DNA of 64,000 bases from Bradyrhizobium sp. dw_411. Its GTDB lineage: Bacteria; Pseudomonadota; Alphaproteobacteria; Rhizobiales; Xanthobacteraceae. The DNA lies in the NCBI RefSeq assembly GCF_018449695.1, contig NZ_JAAVUY010000004.1, forward strand, positions 310,001 to 374,000, given 5' to 3'. Position 1 is the first letter of the stretch, and the number at the start of each line of letters is the position of its first letter. The notes beneath the pieces are model-generated. The model made no database searches, was not told the origin of the DNA, and saw only the letters and a program-made list of their open reading frames with translations. The translations under genes and the position numbers were made by a program. This document shows positions 40,613 through 49,731 of this stretch, piece after piece.

Positions 40613-42217
40613 TTGGTTACGAGAGTTGCCCGGTTCGTTCCGCGTGTGCTGGCAGCTTTCCTCCTGTTTCTGGCCGGCACGGCAGCTTCGACCGCCGACG
40701 AATTCCGCACCCCGGCCATCACGGCCGTCCGCGCCGAATGGCAAAGCGCGCTCGATCAACTCCGTGTGGAGATTGGCGCCCAGCCCGCGGTCATCCCGTG
40801 GTTCATTTTTACGGGCTGGCGCCGGCTGCCGGCCTACGATCCGCGCGCGACACCGGCGCTGGTGCAACTCAATGCTGTGACCTCGCCATTCTTCACCGGG
40901 ATCGGACGCAGCCCGGTTCCGGTGCTTTTGCCATTCGATACCGCAGCGTTTCTCAATGCCCAATTGAACGGCGCGCCCGCAAGCCTTTCGCTGGCGCGCT
41001 ATCAGGCCGACTTTCGTCCCGCCGATCTGTTTGACGCCGGCCCGGCCGGCTACGACGCGATGTTTTCGCTCGAGCCCGGTGCCGGCGACGGCATGCCGCT
41101 GCGGGCCTTCGCCAAACCCGTCGAAGTGCAGATCACCGGATCGATACTCCTTTACGACATCAGCGATCCCTTCGCCGGCAAGGGCGAGCCGGTCAAATCA
41201 TTGGCCGCGCAATATCCCGACCTGCGCCGTTTCATCCGGGAGGGATATGTTCGCTACGCCTTTACACGCTTCGGCGTGCCTTATGTCGTCTCGATCCAAT
41301 GCCTCGACAGCGTGCCCCGCGCGCAGCACCTCGCCTGTCGCGAAGCCTATCCCGTCGCCGAGCGTTTCCTGAAAGCGCTGCACGTCGCCGGCGGCCTGCC
41401 GTCGCGGCCGCGCGTGGATATGCCCTCCGAGATCGTCGAGCGGCCACCGACGGCTTCGCCCGATTTCACCTATCGCCCGGCCGGCGACATCATCGTCAAC
41501 AGCGGCTCGCGCAAGCAAGGCGGCCGCGCCGACTTCACGGCCTATGCGCAAATTCGCTTTCCGCTAGAAAAGGCGCCGGCCTATGCCCATTCGCAATCGT
41601 TCGGCAATCGCCGATCCGACAAACCCGATGAGCTGACCGGCAGCAACACCAGCTATCCCTGGCAGGACAATTTTTGCGAGGCCCGCAGTTTCGGCGTCGG
41701 ACAATGCGCCAGCGGATTCGGCCATCAGGGCCAGGATATCAGGCCCTCGCCGTGTCCGCTTCACAACACCGAATGCGAGACCAATCAGCAGGGCATCGTC
41801 GCGGTCCGCGACGGCGTGTTGCTCCGCTCGCTGAAACAGCAGGCGGCGACGCTGCTGGTCAATTCCCGCAACGAACACGTCCGCTTTCGCTATATGCACA
41901 TGAACCCGGCGAGCATGGACGCCGATGGCGTTCTGAACGGGCGTCATGTCTGGGAGAGCGAGAAGATCGGCCTGGTGTCGAACTATCTCGACCACCCCAA
42001 CGGCACCACCCGCCATCTGCATTTCGACACGCAGGTGTTCACGCGCGACGGCTGGCTCTGGGTCAATCCCTACGTCACGCTGGTCTCGGCCTATGAACGC
42101 CTGATCCACGGACGCGGACGCGAGATCGGCCCCGAACCCACGCCACCGCCCGCCGTAGCGCACGCGCTGCCGCCCGAAGTGAGCCATCCCGACCCGCAGG
42201 AAGGCAGCGAGAACTAG
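40613..42217 (+). CDS. Exported M23-like (LytM) protein
   Basis: 534 aa from a TTG at 40613 behind a G-rich stretch. Signal peptide to about residue 29 (AASTADE). The N-terminal 300 residues match no domain I can name (WFIFTGWRRLPAYDP, SIQCLDSVPRAQHLACREAYP). The C-terminal part (about 360-500) has the LytM pattern: FGHQGQDIRPS for HxxxD, then TTRHLHFDTQV for the HxH site, and RYMHMNPAS. So metal ligands are kept and peptidoglycan hydrolysis is possible. It starts 31 bp after efp. Confidence 0.8.
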   Translation: MVTRVARFVPRVLAAFLLFLAGTAASTADEFRTPAITAVRAEWQSALDQLRVEIGAQPAVIPWFIFTGWRRLPAYDPRATPALVQLNAVTSPFFTGIGRSPVPVLLPFDTAAFLNAQLNGAPASLSLARYQADFRPADLFDAGPAGYDAMFSLEPGAGDGMPLRAFAKPVEVQITGSILLYDISDPFAGKGEPVKSLAAQYPDLRRFIREGYVRYAFTRFGVPYVVSIQCLDSVPRAQHLACREAYPVAERFLKALHVAGGLPSRPRVDMPSEIVERPPTASPDFTYRPAGDIIVNSGSRKQGGRADFTAYAQIRFPLEKAPAYAHSQSFGNRRSDKPDELTGSNTSYPWQDNFCEARSFGVGQCASGFGHQGQDIRPSPCPLHNTECETNQQGIVAVRDGVLLRSLKQQAATLLVNSRNEHVRFRYMHMNPASMDADGVLNGRHVWESEKIGLVSNYLDHPNGTTRHLHFDTQVFTRDGWLWVNPYVTLVSAYERLIHGRGREIGPEPTPPPAVAHALPPEVSHPDPQEGSEN

Positions 42218-42420
42218 GCTGCGACTCTTTAGCGCGCGGCTAAACGCGAACCGACCGCATTGCCGCTGCCCTCAAGCCGCCCTGGCAAAACAGTTAAATT
42301 TTACCGGCAGCAAAATATGCGGCGAAGGGCTTTCCTGCAGTCATTGTCGCGTTTGAATGATAAATGTAATCTCGGCGCCGGGTCCTTGACTGTCGAACAA
42401 GATTTGCAGGGAACAAGAAC

Positions 42421-43836
42421 ATGGGAATCTACCCTCGACCCACACGTAACATTACCGCTAGCTGTTTCGCGCTGCTCTGCGCAGCCTCATTCGCCGGCAC
42501 CGCGTCAGCGGGCGAGAAGCCGCCGGTCATTCCCGACGCGCCGTCGGCGCTGACGACGCCATCGCGGGTTGCGGCGACCATTGAATTTGGATTGCCGTCG
42601 ATCGCATCTGCGGTCGAGCGCGACGTTCCAAGACGGCTTGCCACCATCGACGAGCGCATCGGCTGCGTGAACAAGCGCGTGTTCGTGTTCAGGATCAAAG
42701 CCAATTGCGATGTCGACGGTTTTGTCGATCGCGGAGCAATGTCGCTGTATGGTCGTGGCGATCATATCGTCGGATCGATTCCTATATTTGGCAGCATCGA
42801 AGGCCAGGGCGCCAACCGCTTCACGTCGCGTATCCACGGCGACGCCGAGGGCCGGGCCATGGTCGAGGTCGAATCCCGACCGAAACTAACCAAGGACTGG
42901 TCGATCGACCTGAACTTCAGCGACTCCTTCCACTGGACCGAACCGCCGGTTCTCCGTGTTCTTGGCCGCGAGATTTCGCTGACCAAATACGCTGAGCCCA
43001 GCATCCGAAAACAGCTCGGCCGGATCCGGGCACACGCGCAGGAAGCCGCGCGCCGGCTCGATTTGCACGACAAAGCCGCAAAAGCCTGGGAGCAGGCGTT
43101 CCAGCCGGTGCCAATTTCGCAGGATCCTCCGGTCTGGCTGCAGATCGTTCCGGCCAACGCGGCGTTCGCGGGCGTCCATGCCAACGCCAAAGACCTTTCC
43201 GGTTCGCTCGAATTGACCGGCACGGCTCAAACCCTGATCGGCCAGGCGCCTTCTGCGGTAACGCCGACGCCGCTGCCGACGCTGGGCAACGACATCAGCC
43301 AGCCCGGCACGTTCGACATCCTGCTTCCGGTGCGCGTCAATTATGACGCCTTGCGTGACAAGATCATGCAGGCGGTGGCGTCCAGCAAAGCGGGGCCGAT
43401 CATCAAGGAAATGCAGATCTATCCGTCGTCCGGCAAGCTGGTGATCGGCGTTCGCGCCGCCGGTCCTGACACCACCGATCCGGCCGCCGGCGAATGGCTC
43501 TATCTGTCCGGCGCGCTGAATGTCGATTCCGCTCAGCAATCGATCAAGATATCCAATCTGGCGGGCGACAGTTCGCTGCCTGAAGGATCCGTGGCGGCGC
43601 AATTGCAGAACCAATTGCTCGACCAGTTGAAGGACATCCCCGACATCGGCTACGGCCTCGCCTATCAAAACCTGCTCAACGCGGCCAATGAACGCTTGAA
43701 CCGGCCGCTGAAGAACGGCTTCCGCATGGAAGGGCAGCTCACCACCGCCAAACTCGACAGCATCCAGCTTCTTGCCGATGGCGTCGGCATCGCGCTGCGC
43801 GTCAGCGGCGATCTCAAAATTCTCTACGGAATGTAA
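42421..43836 (+). CDS. Exported DUF4403 family protein
   Basis: 471 aa with a signal peptide ending near TASAGE. The DUF4403 pattern (a lipid-binding-type tubular fold is suspected for the family) runs from about residue 45: TIEFGLPSIASAVERDVPR, NFSDSFHWTEPPV, WEQAFQPVPISQDPPVWLQIVP, and NLLNAANERLNRPLKNG. Immediately followed by the lipase gene after 3 bp, so the pair is probably co-transcribed. Role unknown; outer-membrane or periplasmic lipid handling is a guess from its partner. Confidence 0.82.
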   Translation: MGIYPRPTRNITASCFALLCAASFAGTASAGEKPPVIPDAPSALTTPSRVAATIEFGLPSIASAVERDVPRRLATIDERIGCVNKRVFVFRIKANCDVDGFVDRGAMSLYGRGDHIVGSIPIFGSIEGQGANRFTSRIHGDAEGRAMVEVESRPKLTKDWSIDLNFSDSFHWTEPPVLRVLGREISLTKYAEPSIRKQLGRIRAHAQEAARRLDLHDKAAKAWEQAFQPVPISQDPPVWLQIVPANAAFAGVHANAKDLSGSLELTGTAQTLIGQAPSAVTPTPLPTLGNDISQPGTFDILLPVRVNYDALRDKIMQAVASSKAGPIIKEMQIYPSSGKLVIGVRAAGPDTTDPAAGEWLYLSGALNVDSAQQSIKISNLAGDSSLPEGSVAAQLQNQLLDQLKDIPDIGYGLAYQNLLNAANERLNRPLKNGFRMEGQLTTAKLDSIQLLADGVGIALRVSGDLKILYGM

Positions 43837-43839
43837 GCC

Positions 43840-45006
43840 ATGCCAGTCGCACTCAGACTCCTCTTTGGTGTCTTGTGTGTACTCGCCGCCATGGATACGG
43901 CGAACGCGCAGAGCGAGTTTTATCGCGCGTCACTGTCCGAGGCGGCGGGCGCGCCTGGTACGCTGGTTCGGCAAGAAGTGATCGATGGCGCGCCACTGGG
44001 CGCCACCACTTATCGCGTGCTCTACCGCTCAACCGGGTTGGACAATAAACCGATCCTGGTGTCGGGCGTCGTGCTCGTGCCGCCGGGCGATCCACCGCCG
44101 GGCGGCCGGCCGATCGTGGCCTGGGCGCATCCGACATCGGGCGTGGTGCCGCGCTGCGCGCCGTCGTTGGCGATCTTTTTGTTCGAGCAGATCCAGGGGC
44201 TGCGCTCGTTCGTGCGCGACGGCTACGTGGTTGCGGCAACCGACTATCCCGGCCTCGGCACCCCCGGACCGCATCCTTATCTCGTCGGCTTCAGCGAGGC
44301 GCGCGCCGTGATCGATTCCGTGCGTGTCGCCGCCACCCTGCCTGGCGCCGGTGGCGGCAAAAAATTCGTGACCTGGGGCCATTCGCAGGGCGGCCATGCC
44401 GCGTTGTTTACCGGCATCATCGCGAAGAGCTACGCGCCGGAACTGGACTTACTGGGCATCGCCGCGGCCGCTCCGGCCACCGATCTGACCACGCTGATGA
44501 ACGAAGACATCGATTCCGTCGGCGGCAAGAACATCACCGCGATGACGCTGTGGTCCTGGCAGCGGGTATTCGATGCCAGGATGGACAGAGTGGTCGACCC
44601 GCGCGCGATGCCTGCGATCAATCAATTGGCCGAGGAATGCATCGAGGGACCGTTCGATCTCAGGCGGCGCCAGCTCACCGAGCAACCGCTGGAGCAATAT
44701 TTTCTGACCACCAAGCATCCGTCCGATCTCGAACCCTGGCATACGCTGCTGGCGCAGAACTCACCCGGCGCATTGCCGCCCGAAATTCCGGTGTTTCTCG
44801 CGCAGGGCACCGACGACGTCATCATTCATCCCGATGTGACCAAGGCCTACGCGGCGACACTGTGCAAGGCCGGCAGCCACGTGCAGCTTCTATCGATGCC
44901 GAACATCGGTCACGGCCGGGCGGCTCAGGCCAGCACCCAGGCGATGCTCGAATGGACCAGCGACCGATTCGGCGGAAAGCCTGCTCTCGACGATTGTTCG
45001 CGCTAA
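43840..45006 (+). CDS. Secreted lipase / alpha-beta hydrolase
   Basis: 388 aa. Signal peptide to about residue 24 (DTANAQS). Secretory-lipase (LIP) type alpha/beta hydrolase: the nucleophile elbow is GHSQGGHAA, the oxyanion region VAWAHPTSG, the acid in QGTDDVIIHPD and the His in NIGHGRAAQ. It may act on lipids or esters outside the cytoplasm. Starts 3 bp after the DUF4403 gene. Confidence 0.88.
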   Translation: MPVALRLLFGVLCVLAAMDTANAQSEFYRASLSEAAGAPGTLVRQEVIDGAPLGATTYRVLYRSTGLDNKPILVSGVVLVPPGDPPPGGRPIVAWAHPTSGVVPRCAPSLAIFLFEQIQGLRSFVRDGYVVAATDYPGLGTPGPHPYLVGFSEARAVIDSVRVAATLPGAGGGKKFVTWGHSQGGHAALFTGIIAKSYAPELDLLGIAAAAPATDLTTLMNEDIDSVGGKNITAMTLWSWQRVFDARMDRVVDPRAMPAINQLAEECIEGPFDLRRRQLTEQPLEQYFLTTKHPSDLEPWHTLLAQNSPGALPPEIPVFLAQGTDDVIIHPDVTKAYAATLCKAGSHVQLLSMPNIGHGRAAQASTQAMLEWTSDRFGGKPALDDCSR

Positions 45007-45009
45007 AAG

Positions 45010-45486
45010 TTACGCCGCCGCACCAGCTGCATTTGCCCGCACCGGCGGCGACCAGCGATAGGCCACGCCGAACCTGTTCCAGACGTTGATCGACGTGATC
45101 GCGGACGTCAGATACGTCAACTCCTGCTCGGAAAATTCCGCCCTCGCCTGCGCATAAACTTCGTCGCTAACGCCTTGCGTCAGCAACGTCAGCGCTTCGG
45201 TCCAGGCCAGCGCCGCGCGCTCGCGTGATGAAAACAGCGGCGTCTCGCGCCAGACCACGACGAGGTTGAGCTTGTCGACGGGGATGCCGAGGCCTTCGGC
45301 CTGCAGGATGTGGAATTGCACGCAGAAAGCGCAGCCGTTGATCTGCGAGGCGCGCAGCTTGATCAGCTCAAGCAATGCCTTCTCGATGCCGGCCTTCGCC
45401 GCGGCCTGACCGAGTGCCGCGACAATATCGTAGGCGTCTGGCGCCAGGGCTTTAAAATCTTTCATCTCGCTTCGAGCATGTGACAT
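45010..45486 (-). CDS. AhpD-like carboxymuconolactone-decarboxylase family protein
   Basis: 158 aa from the ATG at 45486. The alkylhydroperoxidase signature is KLRASQINGCAFCVQFHILQAEGLG, here in segments, with CxxC and the nearby His. Proteins of this type use the CxxC for peroxide or thiol redox chemistry. Divergent from a MarR regulator across 58 bp that holds two palindromes, so it is probably its target. Convergent with the lipase gene, only 3 bp apart. Confidence 0.9.
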   Translation of the reverse strand: MSHARSEMKDFKALAPDAYDIVAALGQAAAKAGIEKALLELIKLRASQINGCAFCVQFHILQAEGLGIPVDKLNLVVVWRETPLFSSRERAALAWTEALTLLTQGVSDEVYAQARAEFSEQELTYLTSAITSINVWNRFGVAYRWSPPVRANAAGAAA

Positions 45487-45506
45487 TTTAATTGCCTCAT
45501 GATACA

Positions 45507-45541
45507 TTATCAGTGTTCTGATAAATTATAAGAGTACTTAT
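45507..45541. promoter_or_regulatory. Two MarR-type palindromes in a divergent promoter
   Basis: TTATCAG-tgtt-CTGATAA (45507-45524) and ATAAG-agta-CTTAT (45528-45541). Both have 4-nt centres; the centres are about 19 bp apart. They fill the gap between the ahpD-like and marR starts. Confidence 0.72.
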
Positions 45542-45544
45542 ATT

Positions 45545-46147
45545 ATGCGCAAGATCGAAGCCGCTGCAAAATTGCGTCCGTCGCAAAAAATGCAAAGCCG
45601 GAAAAAAGCGCCAAAAAAACGAAAAAAGTCGTCTGCTAAAAAAAGCGCTCGAAACAGAAAATCCGCTCAAAATCCTGACATCGCCGGCATGCGCCCGCCG
45701 CTGCCCGGCCACGGCAAGCGTGGCGAAAAAGGCCACCTCGCCTATCTCCTGCGCCAAGCCCAGGCCGCCACCCGGCTGACCCTAGACCGGGCGCTGGACG
45801 ACCTCGGCGTCACCCCGCCGCAATTCGCCGTGCTGACGATGCTCCGGGCCTATCCGGGCCTGTCGGGAGCGGATTTGGCCCGGGTGGCGCTGCTGACCCC
45901 GCAGACCGTCGGGGTGATCATCCGCAATCTGGAGCGCGACGGGGCGATCCGGAAAACGCCGCACCCGGTACACGGCCGGGTGCTGCAATGGAGCCTGACC
46001 CGCCGCGGCGGAACCCTGCTCGACAAAAGCCGGCAGCGCGTGGTCGCGCTGGAACGGCGGTTGGTGGCAGGGCTCGGCGCAAAAGCCCAGGTCACGATCC
46101 GGCGCTGGTTGTCCAAAATTGCCGCAGACCTGCAGCAGGATGGCTGA
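45545..46147 (+). CDS. MarR-family regulator with Lys/Arg-rich N-terminal tail
   Basis: 200 aa. Residues 1-45 are a highly basic tail (KKAPKKRKKSSAKKSARNRK) that ordinary MarR proteins lack; typical length is about 145. The winged-helix domain (about 60-195) shows GVTPPQFAVLTML, LSGADLARVALLTPQTVGVII, and NLERDGAIRKTPHP. Probably represses or activates itself and the divergent AhpD-like gene in response to an oxidant or organic ligand. Confidence 0.9.
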   Translation: MRKIEAAAKLRPSQKMQSRKKAPKKRKKSSAKKSARNRKSAQNPDIAGMRPPLPGHGKRGEKGHLAYLLRQAQAATRLTLDRALDDLGVTPPQFAVLTMLRAYPGLSGADLARVALLTPQTVGVIIRNLERDGAIRKTPHPVHGRVLQWSLTRRGGTLLDKSRQRVVALERRLVAGLGAKAQVTIRRWLSKIAADLQQDG

Positions 46148-46162
46148 CGCCTGCGGTAGACT

Positions 46163-47410
46163 GTGCCGATGAGACAGCTTGATTCCCTGCACGCTCCGAC
46201 CCGTCGCGCGCTGTTGCGATCGGGCCTTCACGCCAGCCTTGGTGCGAGTGCCCTGCTCGCTCATCCCGTCGCGGCGTTCGCGGCGCCAGCCGGCTTTGAT
46301 CACTGGCGCGATCGCTTCCGCGCGAAAGCGCTGGCGAAGGGCGTTTCCGAGGCGACTTATACGCGCGTGATGGGCCGCATCGAGCCTGATATGTCCGTGT
46401 TCAAGCAGATGCAGCGGCAGCCGGAATTCAACGAGGAAATCTGGCAATACATCAATCGTCGGGTTTCGGACTGGCGCATCATCGCCGGCAAGCAGGCGTT
46501 GCGGAAAAACGAAGCGCTGTTCGCACGGCTCGAACGGGATTTCGGCGTCGAGCGCGGCACGCTGCTGGCGCTATGGGGCGTCGAATCCGCGTTCGGCGAC
46601 CCACAGGTGCAGGAAAACCATATGCGGCCGGTGTTTCCGTCGCTGGCGGCGCTGGCCTGGAACGAGCCGCGCCGCCGCGCCTATTGGGAAACCGAGTTGA
46701 TCAACGCGCTGAAGATCGTCGATCGCGGCTGGAGCACCCCTGCCGAGATGCGCGGCTCCTGGGCCGGCGCGATGGGACATACCCAATGGATGCCGGAAGT
46801 CTGGCTCAATGTCGGGATGGACTATGACGGCGACGGCCGCGTATCGCCATTCGGCAAGCCCGACGATGCGCTCGGCTCGACCGCGCGCTTCCTGATCAAC
46901 CGCGGCAAATATCACCGCGGCGAGCATTGGGGTTGCGAGGTCCGTGCATCCGGTGAATCCCGCGGCAGCCGGACCTATGCGGCCTGGGCCGGCGCGGGTG
47001 TGCAGCGCGCCGACGGCCAGCCATTCACGCAACCGGATGCGAGCGCGCAGATGTGGGTGCCGGTGCCGGGCGGCCCGGCGTTTCTGCTGGGCCCGAATTT
47101 CTATGCGGTGCGCAGCTACAATCCCTCAATGAATTACGCGCTCGCGATCTGCCATCTGGGCGACCGCATCCTGGGCGCGCCGCCGTTCCTTCAACCGTTC
47201 CCCGGCTCGGAGCGCGCTCTGACGCTGGCCGAAGTGCAGGAAATGCAGACTCGCCTCACCCGCGCGGGTTTCGATACCGGTGGCACCGACGGCCGCGTCG
47301 GCAACGACACCATGCAGGCGGTGAAGGACTATCAGAACAGCGTGGGATTGCAGCCCGCGGACGGATATGGCGGATTGCAGGTGCTGGCAAGGTTGAGGCA
47401 GGGTGGCTAA
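46163..47410 (+). CDS. Lytic murein transglycosylase (MltB type) with peptidoglycan-binding domain
   Basis: 415 aa from a GTG at 46163, or 413 from the ATG at 46169. Signal region TRRALLRSGLHASLGASALL with twin Arg. SLT-like domain (about 45-330): ALWGVESAFGD contains the catalytic Glu, followed by AGAMGHTQWMP and DYDGDGRVSPF. The C-terminal PG_binding_1 domain (about 345-413) has EMQTRLTRAGFDTGGTDGRVGNDTMQAV. It cuts glycan strands with 1,6-anhydro ends in the periplasm. Confidence 0.93.
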   Translation: MPMRQLDSLHAPTRRALLRSGLHASLGASALLAHPVAAFAAPAGFDHWRDRFRAKALAKGVSEATYTRVMGRIEPDMSVFKQMQRQPEFNEEIWQYINRRVSDWRIIAGKQALRKNEALFARLERDFGVERGTLLALWGVESAFGDPQVQENHMRPVFPSLAALAWNEPRRRAYWETELINALKIVDRGWSTPAEMRGSWAGAMGHTQWMPEVWLNVGMDYDGDGRVSPFGKPDDALGSTARFLINRGKYHRGEHWGCEVRASGESRGSRTYAAWAGAGVQRADGQPFTQPDASAQMWVPVPGGPAFLLGPNFYAVRSYNPSMNYALAICHLGDRILGAPPFLQPFPGSERALTLAEVQEMQTRLTRAGFDTGGTDGRVGNDTMQAVKDYQNSVGLQPADGYGGLQVLARLRQGG

Positions 47411-47473
47411 TCCCAAACCGTTTTTCCGGGATGCGCCACTTGCCGCAGACCTCAGATGTGCGATTGCACATCG

Positions 47474-47536
47474 GGGAATCTCGAGCTTATTACCTCTAGA
47501 TTCCGGGTTCGAGGCTACGCCTCGCCCCGGAATGAC
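47474..47536. repeat. ATTCCGGG dispersed repeat, copy 1
   Basis: GGAATCTCGAG, then ATTCCGGG...CCCCGGAAT around GAGGCTACGCCTC. Same family as 51690-51768. It lies between the transglycosylase and the convergent recJ stop. Confidence 0.7.
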
Positions 47537-47541
47537 TGGAG

Positions 47542-49383
47542 TTACCTGATCATCACCGGCCCTTGATCCGGCACGGCCACATCCAGCACGCGCAGTTGCA
47601 CGCGCTCGGTGCCCTGCCAGCGGTCTACCGCGAGCGATCCCGCGACATGCAGCGGCTGGCCGCGATGCTGGGTCAGGGCGTTGCCGAGTTTTTGCCCGAC
47701 GGCGCGGAACGCGATGCCGTTGACGATCGCGCCGTCGCCGGATTTGAACCGTACCCGCACATGGGCCTGCCCGACTTCGTCGGCATAGACCAGTTGATGC
47801 GACGGCAGCGCCACCACCGGTTCGGGATTGCCGCTGCCGAAGGGACCTGCGCGATTGAGCGTAGCGGCGAGTTCGGTTGTCACCCCGCGCGCGCTGACCG
47901 CGCCATCGATGAAGAGCTCGTTGACATGACGCGCCTGCGCCACGTCATGCGCGAGCGCGGTTTCCATCGCCGCGCGAAACTCCGCCAGTTTTTCCTTGCG
48001 CAGCGTGACGCCGGCCGCCATCGCGTGACCGCCGCCCTTCATCAGCAAACCATCCGATACCGCCTGGCGCACCGCCTTGCCGAGATCGACGCCCGAGATC
48101 GAGCGGCCGGAACCCGTACCGATGCCGCCGGGCTCCAGCGCAATCGCAAACGCCGGCCGCGAGAATTTTTCCTTCAGCCGCGACGCCACGAGGCCGACCA
48201 CGCCGGGATGCCAGCCTTCCGACGCCGTCACGATCACCGATCCCTTGTCTTCCAACCCAAGCGACGCCAGCGCCTCGGCTTCCGCCTGCGCCTCCGCCAT
48301 CTGTTCGATCACGCGGCGTTCGGTGTTGAGACGATCGAGCTCGGCGGCGATCCGCGCGGCCTCGGAGACATCGCCTTCCAGCAGCAGCCGCACGCCGAGA
48401 TCGGCGCGGCCAATCCGGCCGCCGGCATTGATGCGCGGCCCCAGCATGAAGCCGAGATGCCAGGCCTCTGGCGGGCCGTTGAGCCGCGACACATCCATCA
48501 GCGCGGTGAGACCGACCTGATCGCGACGCCGCATCGCGATCAGGCCTTTTGCAACGAAAGCGCGATTGAGCCCGATCAAGGGCGCGACATCGGCAACGGT
48601 CCCGAGCGCCACATAATGCAGCATGCCCAGCAGATCCGGCTCCGGCCTTTCGCTGGTCCAGAATCCGCGCGCGCGCAATTCGCGATTGACCGCCACTAAA
48701 GTGACCAGCACGAGACCGACCGCGGCGAGATGGCCAAGCCCCGAGAGATCATCCGGCCGGTTCGGATTCACCAGCGCGTCGACCTCGGGCAATTGATCGC
48801 CGGTCTGATGGTGATCGATCACGACCACCGACATCCCCAGCCGCCGCGCTTCCGCGAGCGGCTCAAAGCTGGTGGTGCCGCAATCCACCGTCACCAGCAG
48901 CGTGGCCCCCTTGCCCGCCAGCGTGCGGATGGCCTCGCTATTGGGGCCATAGCCTTCGAAGATACGGTCGGGAATGTGTATCAGCGGATCGAGCCCGCAA
49001 TGGCGCAGGTGCCAGGCCAGCAGCGCCGACGACGTCGCGCCGTCGACATCGTAATCGCCGAAGATCGCGACTTTCTCGTTGCGGGCCGCCGCGTCCGCGA
49101 TGCGCTTGGCGGCGGCTTCCATCTGGGTCACGGTGTAGGGATCGGGCATCAATTTGCGGATGGTCGGATCGAGAAAATCCTCCACCGCATCGATCTCGAC
49201 GTCACGCCCCGCGATCACCCGTGCCAGCATTTCCGGCAGATGATAACGCTGCGCGATTGCCTGCGCCCGCGCTGCACCGCGCGCATGAAGCCGGTCGCGC
49301 CACAGCTTTCCGGTCACGGAATGCGCGACGCCCAGAAAGGCCGGCGGGGCTTCGACAGGCAATGCGGAGGCAGGAAGCGTCAT
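47542..49383 (-). CDS. recJ: Single-stranded-DNA exonuclease RecJ
   Basis: 613 aa from the ATG at 49383; an open extension to 49443 is not protein-like. DHH family: AIFGDYDVDGATSSALL, TVDCGTTS, VIDHHQTGDQLPEVDALVNP and the DHHA1 motif MKGGGHAMAAGVT. The 5'-3' exonuclease acts in recombination and mismatch repair with Mn2+. In related genomes recJ usually lies next to glpX and hom; here two extra genes intervene. Confidence 0.95.
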   Translation of the reverse strand: MTLPASALPVEAPPAFLGVAHSVTGKLWRDRLHARGAARAQAIAQRYHLPEMLARVIAGRDVEIDAVEDFLDPTIRKLMPDPYTVTQMEAAAKRIADAAARNEKVAIFGDYDVDGATSSALLAWHLRHCGLDPLIHIPDRIFEGYGPNSEAIRTLAGKGATLLVTVDCGTTSFEPLAEARRLGMSVVVIDHHQTGDQLPEVDALVNPNRPDDLSGLGHLAAVGLVLVTLVAVNRELRARGFWTSERPEPDLLGMLHYVALGTVADVAPLIGLNRAFVAKGLIAMRRRDQVGLTALMDVSRLNGPPEAWHLGFMLGPRINAGGRIGRADLGVRLLLEGDVSEAARIAAELDRLNTERRVIEQMAEAQAEAEALASLGLEDKGSVIVTASEGWHPGVVGLVASRLKEKFSRPAFAIALEPGGIGTGSGRSISGVDLGKAVRQAVSDGLLMKGGGHAMAAGVTLRKEKLAEFRAAMETALAHDVAQARHVNELFIDGAVSARGVTTELAATLNRAGPFGSGNPEPVVALPSHQLVYADEVGQAHVRVRFKSGDGAIVNGIAFRAVGQKLGNALTQHRGQPLHVAGSLAVDRWQGTERVQLRVLDVAVPDQGPVMIR

Positions 49384-49731
49384 GATGGGTTCAGATAAGC
49401 ACGAAGCGCGGTTTCGACAAAGGCGGCGGCGTGCCCACAACATTCGCCAGTGTGCAAGCGGTGCGTTGCCAAGCTGCCAAGGCGCGTGATTCTCGAATCA
49501 CCCTCCAAGAGCAGTTTGATTCTCCTGGTCCCATCCGGCGTGCATCCCACGGCAAATTTCGCCAAAAAAGCAGCCAAATGCCGAAACAAGATGCAGTCCT
49601 GGCGACATATAACAAACCCGGAACCCAAGGAAATTAAACGCGCGTTAGAATAAATCGGCGACAAACGAAGAGTTTTCGGTGCGCGCTTTTTCGAACAGGT
49701 GAAAAAGCCGCAACGTAGAGAAAGTCCGCCG
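49384..49731. other. Intergenic stretch with a 16-bp perfect palindrome
   Basis: No gene recognised in 348 bp. GTGATTC-TC-GAATCAC (49486-49501) is a perfect palindrome near the recJ side. Promoters of both divergent genes should lie here. Confidence 0.45.

Noticed and set aside
47563..48699. 378-codon plus-strand frame opposite recJ
   Set aside because: Shadow; RecJ motifs are on the minus strand.
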